A stretch of 64,000 bases of DNA from Prosapia bicincta (taxonomy: Eukaryota; Arthropoda; Insecta; Hemiptera; Cercopidae). The position numbers and the translations under genes are program-made. The stretch covers positions 280,155,925 through 280,219,924 of the forward strand of contig JBAIZL010000001.1 in assembly GCA_036971475.1 (NCBI GenBank), read 5' to 3'. Under the pieces are notes generated by a model that saw nothing but the letters and a program-made list of their open reading frames with translations, did not search any database and had not been told where the DNA came from. Positions 21,170 through 32,318 of the stretch are shown here, piece by piece (the stretch's first letter is position 1; each line of letters starts with the position of its first letter).

Positions 21170-22948
21170 TCATTGTAGACGGCGGACATGCCTAGTCACA
21201 TCAAGGACTGGCTCAATCTTCTGATTAGGATGTATATGCAGTCCATGCAAATGCTTAGAGGCATAAACCTTAACCTCATCTATAACAAATTTGATTTTCA
21301 GATCCCGGTGCAGGTCTTCATTTCTAACGTACCATGGTGCATTTACCATGTTACGTAATACCTTATTTTGAAATGTCTGAATCATTTTCAAATTTGTTTT
21401 TTTGGTACATCCACATAATTGAATACCATATGTCCAGATGGGTTTTAGAATTTGGTTGTATAATCTTATTTTATTATTCAGTGATAGTTCAGAACTACGG
21501 CCCATCAACCAGTATAACTTTCTATATTTGGCATTTAGTTCTTCTTTTTTCTTTTTTACATGTTCCTTCCACTTCAATTTTGCATCCAGTGTCATACCTA
21601 GGTATTTTGCTGTTGGTATAGCATTGCCATTTATCAGTATTTGTGGAGTAATAACCTATCTGTTTGTATAGGTTACAAGAACGGATTTAGTTTCATTTAA
21701 CTTAATGCGCCATTTTTGAGTCCAGATATAAAGATTATTCATGGCAGTTTGTAAACTATTGGCTGCTTTGGTAACAGAGTTATCTGTTGATAAAAGTGCG
21801 GTATCATCAGCAAACGTGGCTGTCATTATGTTATTACCCAATGGAATATCAGCCGTATATAGTAGGTAAAGTGTAGGCCCCAGTACACTACCCTGGGGTA
21901 CTCCAGCAGATATCTTTTTCAAGTCTGAATAGTCTTTATCATATCTAACCATAAAATATCTTTCTTCTAAATATGATGAAAGTATTTGATAAAACGGTAC
22001 TGGTAAATCTTTATAGAGCTTATACTTCAACCCTTCATGCCATACTTTATCAAATGCTTGGGCTACATCCAAGAAAGCAGCCATGCAGATTTTCTTTTCT
22101 TCTAAAGCATTTTCTATTGTATTAGTGATACGATGAACCTGATCGATTGTAGAATGTTTACTTCTAAAACCAAATTGGTGACCTGGAATCAGTTGCTTTT
22201 CATTTATAATCTGTGAAAGTCTTTTTAATAGAAGTCTTTCAATTATTTTTTACATAATTGGCAATAGCGAAATTGGTCGGTAGGATGTGACTTCTGTAGG
22301 AGGTTTACCTGGTTTGGGTATTACTATAATTTCAGCTATTTTCCAGTGTTTAGGTACATATTTAATTTTGAAGCATGCATTTATTATAAGCTGCAACTTT
22401 AATATAACAATGTCCGGTAGCTCTTTCATTATTTTTCCTGTAACTAGATCATAGCCAGGTGATTTTCTTTCACTTAAATGATGTTTAATTATACCCCTAA
22501 TTTCTTTAAGTGTTACACATTGAATACTTGTACTGCATGAAATATTGTTAAGGTTTATTAAGATTGGATTTGAGTTTGTATTAAGTGGAGTAAACACTTC
22601 TTCTAAATAATCAGCAAATAATTCAGCTTTTTGCTTTGCACTTTTAGCCCAATTACCGTCTCTCATTTTCAAAGGCGGATTTTGAGCAATAGGCCTATTT
22701 AGCTTTCTGGCAGCCTTCCACAAAGAATAGTTGGTAGTTTCATCATCTGTTAAGCTATTAAGAAAAGTGCTTAAGGATTCGTTTTTAACTTCCTTAATGC
22801 GTTTTCTTAACACATTGTTGAGACGATTAACCAATGATTTATCTTCAGGCGACCTAGATTGTTGCCATTTTCTTCTAGCTCTTCTTTTAGCAAGAATCTT
22901 CTCTCTAACATCATCTGGATAGCTTATTTCTCTATACTTTTTTAACAT
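21170..22948 (-). pseudogene. Jockey-clade reverse transcriptase (ORF2), two in-frame stops
   Basis: One frame carries the whole RT, interrupted by TAA at 22250-22252 and TAG at 21656-21658. Motifs in order: RKSPGYDLVTGKIMKEL, YRPISLLPIM, HQFGFRSKHSTIDQVHR, FLDVAQAFDKVWHEGL (catalytic Asp), AGVPQGSVLGPTLYLLY, ATFADDTALLS (the FADD active site), TAKYLGMTLDAKLKWKEH, and a C-terminal KPIWTYGIQLCG. The protein would copy the element RNA at a nicked target. Two substitutions to stop make this copy inactive. Confidence 0.88.
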
Positions 22949-23280
22949 ACGATATTGGAGTACTCTCTTCAGCTGCTTGTTGAATGTCTGCTGTTAACTG
23001 TTCAACTTCATTATCAGTTTCATCTGGTGTGTCCATTAAAGATTGGAGATTTATAAAGTCATAGAGCTTTTCCCTAAAGATTTCCCAATTAGTTAGTTTA
23101 TTGGTAAGTTTAGGGAGGTTGTTATTTATATTCACCCTTTCACTTAATGTGAGTATCACTGGGGTATGGTCTGAGGATAGATCATCCCCCCCTTTCACAG
23201 TAATATGAATCTTTGCTATACCTTTTGAAATGAAGAAATCAATCAAATCAGGGATTTTGTCAGGGTTCGATGGCCAATAC
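22932..23280 (-). pseudogene. C-terminal piece of the LINE endonuclease
   Basis: Reads IPDLIDFFISKGIAK and then LSSDHTPVILTL, the SDHxP catalytic region of an APE-type endonuclease, and continues in a frame different from the RT. A frameshift near 22940 separates them. Homology begins at about 23280 (YWPSNPDK) where gypsy-2 integrase ends. Confidence 0.75.
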
Positions 23281-23740
23281 CGGTATTACTTCTCTCTGGG
23301 TTAACCCGCCACCATTAATACAAGCATTCGGTAGAAATCTCTCCCATATATACACAGCCGACGTCCCATGATGTACCTGGATAGGTGCATATCCAGTCAC
23401 TTCATGAGGTGTCGTGTTTAGAACTTGTTCTATATAAGGGAGATACTTCACCCATCTTGATTGTATTTCGTGACAATAGGACCTCAAAATTCTTCCTATC
23501 TCTCGGTTTACCCTTTCGGCTTGATTTACTTGGGGATGTCTGACCGGAATCAATGTATGCTGGATATTATTTTCCTGCATCCATTGTTTCCAGTGTCGGG
23601 AAATAAATGCCGACCCGAAGTCAGAAAGAATTTTTCTTGGCTTTCCTATTTTCCGAAAATATTGGGTTAACCTGTCGATTGTAGTTCTTGTGTTTGGGCG
23701 TTGTACAGCGTACAATTTTACTAATTTTGAGAAGACATCT
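23280..23740 (-). pseudogene. Integrase core of gypsy-2 (C-terminal portion)
   Basis: Reads YAVQRPNTRTTIDRL, then KILSDFGSAFISRHWKQW (second catalytic Asp) and RHPQVNQAERVNREIGRILR (catalytic Glu). It breaks off after QREVIPV at the LINE junction. It is out of frame with the upstream part because of the C run at 23765-23774. Confidence 0.85.
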
Positions 23741-23741
23741 A

Positions 23742-24818
23742 CTACAACCAGTATGTCACTGACACCCCCCCCCCAGTTCCTTTTGGGAGTGGGCCTAAGA
23801 AATCTACTGCAATCATTTCGCCTGGTTGTTGTGTTAATATTGGCTTTGTGCGAGCCTGTGAATATCTATTTGTAACTTTTGCAAACTGACAGATTCTACA
23901 TTTCTTGACTACATCATTTATTCTTTTATATGCATTTTTTATGTAAATATTATTATTTATCATAGTATATATTTTGTTTCGGCCTATATGAGCGTACGAC
24001 TGGTGTATTTGTTCAACGAACTGGGAAATATTTTGTTCAGGCATTACCAACTTAACTTTCCCAATTACAATTTTACACCGCTTATTATCAATTATTTGGT
24101 ACTGATTAAAATTATCTATACTCCTTATTATATATAACAAATTTGGTTGAATTTCCTGCTCTTGTCTCATAATTATAAACATATTTTTGAAAGACAATGG
24201 ACATTCTACTTTTATTTGACCTATTTTTATAATGTTTAGGCCATTTTTTAGTTTTCCTTCCTCCCTGTCAGTTTGATATATCCGACTGATTGTATCGCAC
24301 GGGATATTGTCTTTCCCTGGGCAGTGTATCATTATGGGTTGGTACTCCTGTATAGCTAGTATCCACCTCGTGATGCGTGAGTTTGTAAAGTTACAGGAAT
24401 ATAAGAATTGTAACGCTTTGTTGTCCGTGATTATAGTGGTTGGGGCCCCTAACATTAAAGGTCGGAACTTCTTTAAACCATGTACTATAGCTAGGAGCTC
24501 TTTCTCACATACAGTGTATCCTAACTCTGCATTTTTTAGCGTTCTTGATACAAAACCTATAACCTGTAACCTTCCCTCGGCATCTTTTTGATAGAGCTGG
24601 CTAGCTATAGCGTTATTGCTAGCGTCTGTTTGTATAAATGTACCCTGCCCTTCAATCGGATGTGTTAAAGTGACAGCTTCGATAAACAAATCCTTTACTC
24701 TTTGGAACGCGACCTGCATTTCATTATCCCAAGCCCAGGGTTGTCCCTTTCTTATGAGTTTTAGCAGTGGTGATGTCTCTTGGGCATATTTACTAGTGAA
24801 TCTCGCATAATAGTTCAC
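23742..24818 (-). pseudogene. RNase H and integrase N-terminus of gypsy-2
   Basis: A 358-codon open stretch. The RT connection MNYYARFTSKYAQETSPLL is followed by RNase H motifs GTFIQTDASNNAIASQL, VCEKELLAIVHGLKKFR and TIITDNKALQF. The tether HCPGKDNIPCDTISRI comes next, then the integrase zinc domain (IHQSYAHIGRNKIY; CRICQFAKV) and the first catalytic Asp in IAVDFLGPLPKG. It is closed by a frameshift in the run of C at about 23765, possibly a replication or sequencing slip. Confidence 0.88.
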
Positions 24819-24823
24819 AAATC

Positions 24824-25487
24824 CTAGAAACGATTGCAGCTGACGTTTGTTTTTCGGAGCTGGGAAATCGTGATTGCTTGCAATTTCTCTGGGTCTGTTG
24901 TTACCCCTTTTTGGTTAAATATATACCCCAGACATTTAACCTCCTGTTGACAGAATAATGTTTTTTGGGGGTTTATTTTTAAACTTCCTTCCCTGAACTT
25001 GGAAAAAATAATTCGCAGGTGTTCAAGGTGTTCCTCATACATCTCCGACAGACATAATAAATCGTCCACATATACCAATACATTTTCCTGTACTTCCATC
25101 CCTAGTGTTAAGTCAATGGTTCGTACTATTGCGGCTAGTGAGTTTTGTAACCCAAATGGGACTACTTTAAAATTAAAAACCTTATTTTCAAATAAAAACC
25201 CTGTAAACCTCTTAGACTCATGTGTTAAAGCTATTTGCCAAAAACTCGATTTTTGAGATGTAACGCCTGCTACGACCTTTGCGTAATATTTTATCTATGC
25301 TCGGCGCAGCTTCATAGTCTAGAACCGTTATATGATTTAGCTTTCTGGCATCTAGGCATAGTCTAACTGATTTATCTGGTTTTATAACTACTAACATTGG
25401 GTTAATATAAGGGGTTCTGGATCTCTGTATTATGTCTTGCCGGAGCATATTGTCTATTTCTTCGCGGACTTTCCTTTGGAAATTCAT
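24824..25487 (-). pseudogene. Reverse transcriptase of gypsy-2, frameshifted
   Basis: 25487-25218 carries the fingers and first palm motif (VREEIDNMLRQDIIQRS, INPMLVVIKPDKSVRLCLDA, RKLNHIT). The expected catalytic-Asp segment reads SKIEFLANSF and is followed by a stop. After a frameshift, 25099-24824 carries LVYVDDLLCLSEMYEEHL, the YVDD active site, and the thumb (TLFCQQEVKCLGYIF). Confidence 0.82.
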
Positions 25488-25714
25488 GGGAATCGGATAA
25501 TTTCGATTTATGAAGGTGCTACCTTCTTTTATTCGTAAGGCGTGTTTATATTTAGTTGCCCTGCCTGGCTTATCACTAAATATATCCTCGTACTCCTTTA
25601 ATAAATTATTTAGTCCTAATCTTTGGTCCTCATTTAATATATTTTTATTTTCTGAAACTTGCTGTGTTTCTAATTTATTGATTTTAATGCATTGTTTATT
25701 GGTAATATTTTTGT

Positions 25715-26470
25715 TTATTTTTTACGGTATCTTTTCCACTCTGCTCGTCCTTTGTAATTTATTCGTCTCTTTGTACCTAATTCTTGTTTCTGTAATTTCC
25801 TAATAATTTTATTGCGATCAGTAGCCATTATTTTACGAGTTTCGTTAGTTAGAGATTTTAGATTCTCGATATGCATATAACATGAGCTGTTGACTAATTT
25901 ATTAAAATTAGCTGTTTTGTTTTTTGTAACTTCAGGTCTATCCTGAAAGTTAGTTAATTCTTTTGTTTGCGGCTCTTGGCCATATTTATTATATTTTGTT
26001 TGTGGCTCGTGGCCGTAATTTTCGGATTCTTTGAACCCTCTTTCCCCTTTACTTTCCTTTATTATTTTTTGTTTATTTATATTTTTTGGGCTTGTACCCC
26101 GGTTTGTTTTATTTTTACCATTTTTTAATGGATTTAAATCGCTCATTTTACCGCATTCGATTTTAACTTTGTTATCTCCTAACTTCCCTCGATCCCTGCT
26201 TTCTCCGGGATTATCGCTTACTGAAATTTTCGCATTATTATTTATTTGGTATTTTATAATTTTATGTATTGTATTTTTGGAGTTTTCTCCGGCTTTTAGC
26301 CCTACACTTTTATCAATTATTTCTTTGTTACTTTTCTTTTGTTTTAATTTAAATTTTGTCTTTTTCCATTCTGTCTTCGACAGAGTAAGTTGCATATCCA
26401 TGTCTTTATGCTCCGGATATACAACTGCTAACGGCCCCTTTCTCTCGCCGCTTGCAATCAACCCCTCCAT
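25715..26470 (-). CDS. Lys/Asn-rich linker ORF of gypsy-2 between protease and RT
   Basis: 251 codons, open. Composition is dominated by Lys, Asn, Glu and Ser, with an imperfect internal repeat (GHEPQTKYNKYGQEPQTKEL). No catalytic motif or membrane segment. In Ty3 elements this position holds a short linker; here it is unusually long and highly charged. It may be an expanded pol linker or an independent ORF; I cannot tell which. The frame is not continuous with the protease or RT pieces. Confidence 0.45.
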   Translation of the reverse strand: MEGLIASGERKGPLAVVYPEHKDMDMQLTLSKTEWKKTKFKLKQKKSNKEIIDKSVGLKAGENSKNTIHKIIKYQINNNAKISVSDNPGESRDRGKLGDNKVKIECGKMSDLNPLKNGKNKTNRGTSPKNINKQKIIKESKGERGFKESENYGHEPQTKYNKYGQEPQTKELTNFQDRPEVTKNKTANFNKLVNSSCYMHIENLKSLTNETRKIMATDRNKIIRKLQKQELGTKRRINYKGRAEWKRYRKK

Positions 26471-26622
26471 TTTCGGCCTTTGAGTTGTTGTGTTGCCTAA
26501 TTTAACTGGGTTGTCATTTTTCTTTTGTTTTAAATTTGTATCTTTGTTGGTGGTTTGTAAACCTATATTTTTTAAATTTATTTGATTTGGTTTATTATTT
26601 TTGTTTATTTTGTTTTTGGCTT

Positions 26623-27251
26623 CTAGCTGTAATTCTTATGTTTATTACGTAAACTTTCATTTACAGTATTACCCGTTTTTATAAAATTTTGCCAGAGCAT
26701 TTGCCCGTCCATTTCATATGACATAAACGATTTATCCAAATTTATGCGAGTTTTTAGTTCACACAAAGTATTCATACCCAATATGAGGTCAACTCGTAAG
26801 TTTTCCACAATTAGGAATACAAATTCCTTTGTGTGCCCTTGAAGTGTTAGAGGCAATAGGGTTTGTAATCTGACCCTTTTGAAAGTAGAGCCTATTGCTG
26901 TTACAATTCCCAGGTTAGCTACGGGTAATTCATAAAACATATTGCCTTGCTGTTTTAGGGCAATATATTTATTGGCATTTATTACGGAAACCTGTATCCA
27001 GTATCCACTTCTGCCATTATCTCTTCTCCGTTTATACTACAGCTAATTAAAGGGCATTGCTCTACTTGCTCTATCTTGTTTATGTTACTATCGTGTTCCT
27101 CTAACAATTCATCTCGCATAAATAGGGATAAGCCGTTTAGGCTCACTATTTCGTCATGATGGTAAATTTGACGACCTTTATGAAAAGGGCTACTGCGTTT
27201 TGGCGATCTTTGTTTACGAATCCCTAGCCCCGATAACGGACAATGCTCCAC
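26623..27251 (-). pseudogene. Aspartic protease of gypsy-2, interrupted
   Basis: The upstream piece ends CSINGEEIMAEVDTGYRFP with the catalytic DTG, then a stop. After a short gap 26940-26623 continues with ENLRVDLILGMNTLCEL, the ILGxN/D motif at the right spacing. The break lies in the flap region. Confidence 0.75.
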
Positions 27252-27277
27252 CTTGCTAGAGATTCCTCTCGATAGTT

Positions 27278-28484
27278 TTATGGCTGAGTGTCACTAGGTC
27301 CGGGGATAGAACGTGTAGGATTTGGTTTTTTGGGGTACTTTGGTATTGGTAGTTTTTGGTTTGCACCATAGTATTTCGGGTTTTGGTCAGGTTTTTGTTG
27401 GTGAGAAGCGCGGCGGTGCCCGGTTTGCATTGCCATTACCGCGGTCGTTCTCTGTAACGTTGTCCAGTTGTTGAAGAAACGCAATAGCCTGTTTGATATT
27501 TTGTGTGGGGCTGCCCACACTAGCTAACTGTACATTGGTCCCGAAATGCTTCATAATCATAAAAATTTACTGGTTTTCGGGAATTACTGGGTCTAGATTT
27601 TTTGCTTTATTTACCATCATGACGAAATATTCCGCCATGTTGGAAAGCCCGCTACTATTATACCTGCCCTGACTAATTTGTCTCCGAATTCTTTCTTGTT
27701 GGTGAAAGCTCCAGAAGTGCCGGGTAAACTCCCGTCGGAATTCCTGATACGTCTCGGTACCCCTCTTAACCGCTCTCCACCAACTGTCGGCTGAACCTTG
27801 CAAATATCTTTCTATGATTTTTAGTTTCGTATTTTCCTCCATAGTGTTATCTACTTCGGAAAATAGCGATTCCATTTCGCATAGAAATTCTATCGGGTCT
27901 TCCCGAGATGTTCCCCAAAATTCTATCTTATGATATGATGTCTCCCGCACGTTGCTTGATAACGGAGGCAAACATATCTGGGTTATTGAACCCGCCGTCC
28001 CTGAACTCGTGACTTTATTTTCTAGCTTTTTCACGTGTTGATTAACTAACCTAACGTCTTCTTTTATTTGCTTAACCTTTTCGCTAACTTTATTTTGTTT
28101 AGCTTCTACATCATTTTTTATTTGTTCAATCGCGACCGCTTGTTCGCACATTTTTTCTTCTAATTGGCTCGTTCTATTATCAGAATCCGCCCTATATCTA
28201 TTCATTTCGTCTTGAAATGCTTCTAATATTTGTTGCCGTTCTAATTTTCCATCTCCCACCGTTTCTCGGCTAACTCTAACTCTTTTTGCCTTTGTTTTTT
28301 TATCTTCTTCCCTTTCGGCATCTCTATCCGCCTTATCTAGTCCGCGTTCCTTTAAACGCTTTTGTTCTTCGCGCTTTTCCTTTGCCGCGTTCTCTAACTC
28401 GCGTTCCTCTTTCTCTTTATCCTTCTCGGCTTTTAGATAAGCTAATAACTTATCCATGTCGGATTTTGTTTCCGATTTCGCCAT
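27278..28484 (-). pseudogene. Gag of gypsy-2 (coiled-coil N-terminus, capsid core)
   Basis: 28484-27567 is an open 305-codon stretch. Residues 1-165 are highly charged and coiled-coil-like (KEKEERELENAAKEKREEQK). Residues 170-300 form the capsid homology (YHKIEFWGTSREDPIEFL; YLQGSADSWWRAVKRGT; FRREFTRHFWSFHQQERIRR). A stop follows, and the C-terminal Gln/Asn/Pro-rich part (27520-27278) is in another frame. No CCHC knuckle is visible, so RNA binding may rely on the basic tail. Confidence 0.8.
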
Positions 28485-28917
28485 GTTGCTTTTATTTAAA
28501 TAATTTTTAAACTACTTTATTTATACAACTAGAGATATTTTTTATTTATTATTTTTATATTATTGTAAAATTATTTTAATCTTTTATATTTTATTTGATT
28601 TGGCCGTTCGGTGCGGGTTGTAGTAATGTCTTATGATGTAGTTTGTTCTCATACCTAAATTTAATTTATTTATTTTGGTGATTCATTTATTTCATTAATT
28701 TTTGTTTAAATATTTATTATTTTAAGGCTTTACTCCCTGCCTATCGTTGTTATTCTCGTTGACTTTACATATATTAATTCTTAATTACCTTTATTTATTT
28801 TACAACTAATTACCCACTAATTTTGGTACTTATTTGGGTTTATGTATTTTATAATTTATGAATTTTTGTGCCTATTTGTGCATGCCTAATTCGAGCCCCG
28901 CGTTCGGGCGCCATATC
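28485..28917 (-). other. Leader of gypsy-2 with primer-binding site
   Basis: AT-rich untranslated leader. At 28913 down to 28896 the minus strand reads TGGCGCCCGAACGCGGGG, an excellent match to primer-binding sites complementary to tRNA-Lys 3' ends. It starts four bases after the LTR terminus at 28918. Confidence 0.75.
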
Positions 28918-29861
28918 TGCAACGATGCATCACCCCGGTAACCTTCAACCTGTCGAAAGTTGTCTACCACCGAGTTACATGAGCAAGTATTTAAAATCCC
29001 ATCTAATAAGTATACCCTGGGAACGTTGTCTATAAAGTGTATTTAAAGTCATGGCAAGGTCAGTGATCTGTCATATGGTCTAATTTATGTCAGCTGAAAA
29101 CACATAAAATTTATCACATCATAAATTTGCCTTACCATGCTTTGAAGACAACTCTCCACCATGCTCCTGCTTTATTGAAGTCCGTGCAAGATAGAGTCTT
29201 ACCATATCCTTCTAAAGGAGGTCCTGTGTTTCATATGGTAAAACCTGCCAGTGAGTATCAACTCCTGGGCTTTAAAGCAAAACCAACTAGTCCTTAAGCT
29301 AACTCATAATTTATAATTTAATTTAATTAATTTCTCTGGATGGGTTGCTCGATTATCTTTAGGTTGCACATTGATTTCTAGCTATTTGTTATTAAATAAA
29401 TATGACTGACTCTAATAGGCTGGATTTTATTAATTGTATTGATTTTTGTGAATTTACTATTATGATTTACTAGTTGGGAAATAATTGAATTTATTATTTT
29501 TGTACACAGGATTTATTCAATAAAATTACTCTTTTGGCTGTTGTGGAAACTGAATTTAATAACAAAGAAATTTGTAAGTGAAATAAATTCTTAAATAATA
29601 AAATTATGAAATAAAATCTTAAAGTCCTTAGCTAACAAAACATAAATTAAATTTTCCTTAAATAAACTAAATTTATTTTGCTATTTATTGCAGGGAGGTT
29701 GGCTAAGTTTATTTCAATTATTATAAATTTCAAATTTAATTTATGATCTTATTTTGTGCGAGCAGTTAAATGACATTCATTAAATTTACATATTGTATTA
29801 TTTAAACGAAATTTGTTACTGACTCTACTGCTACAAAAATCATTGATTTACAAGCTTATGA

Positions 29862-29918
<57 letters not shown>

Positions 29919-31008
29919 GAAATATTTTTAATAAAACTAAATTTCAAATTGTATCACTCATTCAAAAATACTCAATAATTAGTGATTGACTTTGTTTAAT
30001 AATTTCTAGTTGAGAAATTATTTATATTTTTCTACGAGTTAAATATTGATAAATATTTTTTCCCAGTTTATTTAACTACTTGTTGTAACAAACTTTACTG
30101 CATTTCCTTAGATAGTATGAATGAATTTATTTTATAACTATGCCTAATCTTCTTTCTATCTTTTTCCATATACTTTACTATTTCTCCTTTTGGAAACATT
30201 TGAACATTTTTATATAACCATTTTTATAACTAAATAATTTTGTAATTACCAATTTAATTTTCAAGAAAATAAAGCCATTATTTATAATTTTACACATTTA
30301 AAGCATTTCTTTGAATCTTTGAACGTATTTCAAAATCAAATTTAATTTTATTACTAAATTTGTATAGAAATCATGACTTGCCCAATTATCGCACATTCCA
30401 AGATACGTCCCAAGGTCCAAGGAGATGACTTTACGCTTCCAGACTGGTAGTTCTTCTCGTCTGGAATTTGGTTCATCCAGGAAGCAGGAACGGACAAATT
30501 CGGCGAAGCCAGTTTCTTTACAAAGGAAATTTTAACCGTGATTTTTCATATTTCGATGTCTAGTTTTCACTAGACATAAATTAAGACATACTACATTACT
30601 CCCGCACTCCGCGGCCTCGAGTTTATGCTCTAGAAACCCATTTTGGTAATTTCACTACTTTAACAGAAAACTATGACCTTTCTGGTCAGTGGCCTAATTA
30701 CGAGAGAGCCCCAAAAGGCTCAGCGATATTTATCGTCTCTATTCCCCACTCCCGATTTGCTTGTCTGACTTGGATTTTGCCGTTTTTTCTTGTCTTAACT
30801 GTTTATTTAAAGTATTGTAGAAACCTGATTTTTTCGTAGCGCAGAAAACACTCCCGAAGACATGATTTTTGTACAATTACAATTTATTTTAGCATTATAG
30901 ACTTAATGGTCAATATTCAAAGCTTGAAAATTTATTTAAATTATATTTTATAAATTGAGATATTTTAATTTTTTGTTGAATTGAAACGAGACAATCTTGA
31001 ACCGTTTC

Positions 31009-31009
<1 letters not shown>
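28918..31009 (-). repeat. 5' LTR of gypsy-2 (2.1 kb)
   Basis: On the minus strand it starts TGAAACGGTTC (31009) and ends CATCGTTGCA (28918), immediately before the primer-binding site. Both ends are shared with the solo LTR at 56129-58189 (TGCAACG and ACCGTCTCA on the plus strand). Internal patches also match, for example around 29220-29310 against 56520-56630. It contains a TA microsatellite at 29865-29914. The outer end abuts a CA microsatellite. Confidence 0.65.
29865..29914. repeat. (TA)n microsatellite within the gypsy-2 LTR
   Basis: About 50 bases of uninterrupted TA. Confidence 0.95.

Positions 31010-31081
<72 letters not shown>
31010..31081. repeat. (CA)n(TA)n compound microsatellite
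   Basis: Begins exactly at the outer end of the gypsy-2 LTR: about 30 bases of CA followed by about 40 of TA. Probably the insertion target. Confidence 0.9.
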
Positions 31082-31083
<2 letters not shown>

Positions 31084-31224
31084 ACGAACGCACGCTCGCT
31101 TTTACACATACGCATTCACGAATACATTTATATTTATTTATATAATAAGTTATAGAATCACATTTATTTATATGCCGGAGGTAAGATACAAAATAAAAAG
31201 ACAAAGTTTTACAACACGAAATTA

Positions 31225-31230
31225 TTTATT
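31225..31230 (-). terminator. Polyadenylation signal of the secreted-protein gene
   Basis: AATAAA on the minus strand about 150 bases after the stop codon of exon 4. Cleavage would fall near 31205-31215. Confidence 0.55.
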
Positions 31231-31379
31231 TGAACATATATTATAAACTGTCATGAATGTGAAATGTTTGTTTTATATACTTTAAACTGCATCATTAACA
31301 ATGGATCGTCCCTTGAATATTGGAAGATAAATTTCTAGTCGGAATGTTCTTCATTTGAACAATTCTGAGTTTCTTTTGA

Positions 31380-32318
31380 TCAGTCCTTCTCGGAATCTTC
31401 ATATCTGTCTATGAATTGAGGTATACTCGTATTTCCTAGTTCATTTTTGATAAATTGCACATACCTTATTATTTTAGGGTTATCTTCTTGTTTTACCCGC
31501 ACAATATACGCGTTTCTCTCAGCTTTTTCAAATAGTGTCTCATTGTCATCCTTTACAGCCCTAAATAAATCAACAATTTGTACTTCAAAATCCGATATAA
31601 ATTTTAGGTTTTCTTTTTTTATTTCATCCAATTTGTCGACACATCTATGGAATATGTCATCTGACTTCTCATTGATGTTTCTAAGTAAACTTTTTAATTT
31701 AAAAATTGTGGTAAATACATAATGTTCGACATCAATGTTTACATACTCATTATATACGCTTTGTAATGAGCTAATACCTTCCTGCACCCTCTTTTTTATA
31801 ATTCCACGTCCTATGTTTACAACCCATCTAACATCGGAAACCCAAGTTTGGTATACCGCCGATATTTTAACGGAACATCCATGTAGATTCTCACTTGATC
31901 TTTCAATTGCCAACCCTACGAGGTTCCTTGTGCGCTCATCCTCTTTCATTTCGAAAGCGGTATCATATACTGCAAATTTATACATATTCATCAAATAGGA
32001 TTTGGTTAGGTAGGTCAGAGAAACGCAAGCCTTTTGCATATTTTCTCCAAAATGGAAGTTCGTGACATTGAATAATTTTGCCACCATCTGTAGAGTTTCT
32101 ACGTTAAAGTCTCTAGCCTTCTTCAACGTTTTTTGTAATCTGGGTAAGTCTGGGGCACGTGTGTCTGTTTTTGTGTTTTTCGATTCCGAGGATGACACAG
32201 TTTGAATGTCTTTTATGCTTTCTTTAGCTGATAAATCGGATTTTTCTATTTCAGCTTCGGCCAGCATGTGAACCTTTCGATCCAGATCATTAGCACCGGT
32301 TTTTATTGTTTCAGTGTT
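31380..32318 (-). CDS. Exon 4 of the secreted-protein gene (312 codons plus stop)
   Basis: The acceptor ttttgttttag precedes AAC, giving NTETIKTGANDL and then DRKVHMLAEAEIEK. The first 45 residues are Ser/Lys/Glu-rich. From about residue 55 of the exon the text is amphipathic helix (LQKTLKKARDFNVETLQMVA; ACVSLTYLTKSYLMNMYKF; DEIKKENLKFISDFEVQIVD). Trp pairs occur in YQTWVSDVRWVV. It ends in an acidic tail, RYEDSEKD. No catalytic motif is visible. Confidence 0.88.
   Translation of the reverse strand, partial: NTETIKTGANDLDRKVHMLAEAEIEKSDLSAKESIKDIQTVSSSESKNTKTDTRAPDLPRLQKTLKKARDFNVETLQMVAKLFNVTNFHFGENMQKACVSLTYLTKSYLMNMYKFAVYDTAFEMKEDERTRNLVGLAIERSSENLHGCSVKISAVYQTWVSDVRWVVNIGRGIIKKRVQEGISSLQSVYNEYVNIDVEHYVFTTIFKLKSLLRNINEKSDDIFHRCVDKLDEIKKENLKFISDFEVQIVDLFRAVKDDNETLFEKAERNAYIVRVKQEDNPKIIRYVQFIKNELGNTSIPQFIDRYEDSEKD

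Larger units (their letters stand above)
20942..23280 (-). mobile_element. 5'-truncated Jockey-type LINE with poly(A) tail
   Basis: A run of 25 T at 20942-20966 is the poly(A) tail of a minus-strand insertion. Above it come a short 3' UTR, an RT ORF with two stops, and the last part of an endonuclease ending abruptly near 23280. 5' truncation is normal for these elements. The sequences at the two junctions show no target duplication: LTR on the low side, gypsy-2 integrase on the high side. The locus has therefore been rearranged since insertion. Confidence 0.85.
23280..31009 (-). mobile_element. Gypsy-2: Ty3/gypsy element with 5' LTR, 3' end lost
   Basis: On the minus strand the order is LTR (31009-28918), primer-binding site, coiled-coil gag, protease, a long Lys/Asn-rich linker, RT, RNase H and integrase. 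Integrase stops at about 23280, where the LINE begins; no 3' LTR in matching orientation is present. All genes carry frameshifts or stops, one of them in a C homopolymer at about 23765. The long LTR, lack of a zinc knuckle and absence of env distinguish it from gypsy-1. Confidence 0.85.

Noticed and set aside
26031..26483. 150-codon plus-strand ORF rich in Phe and Leu
   Set aside because: It is the complement of the Lys/Asn-rich gypsy-2 linker; Lys-rich codons read backwards give Phe/Leu.
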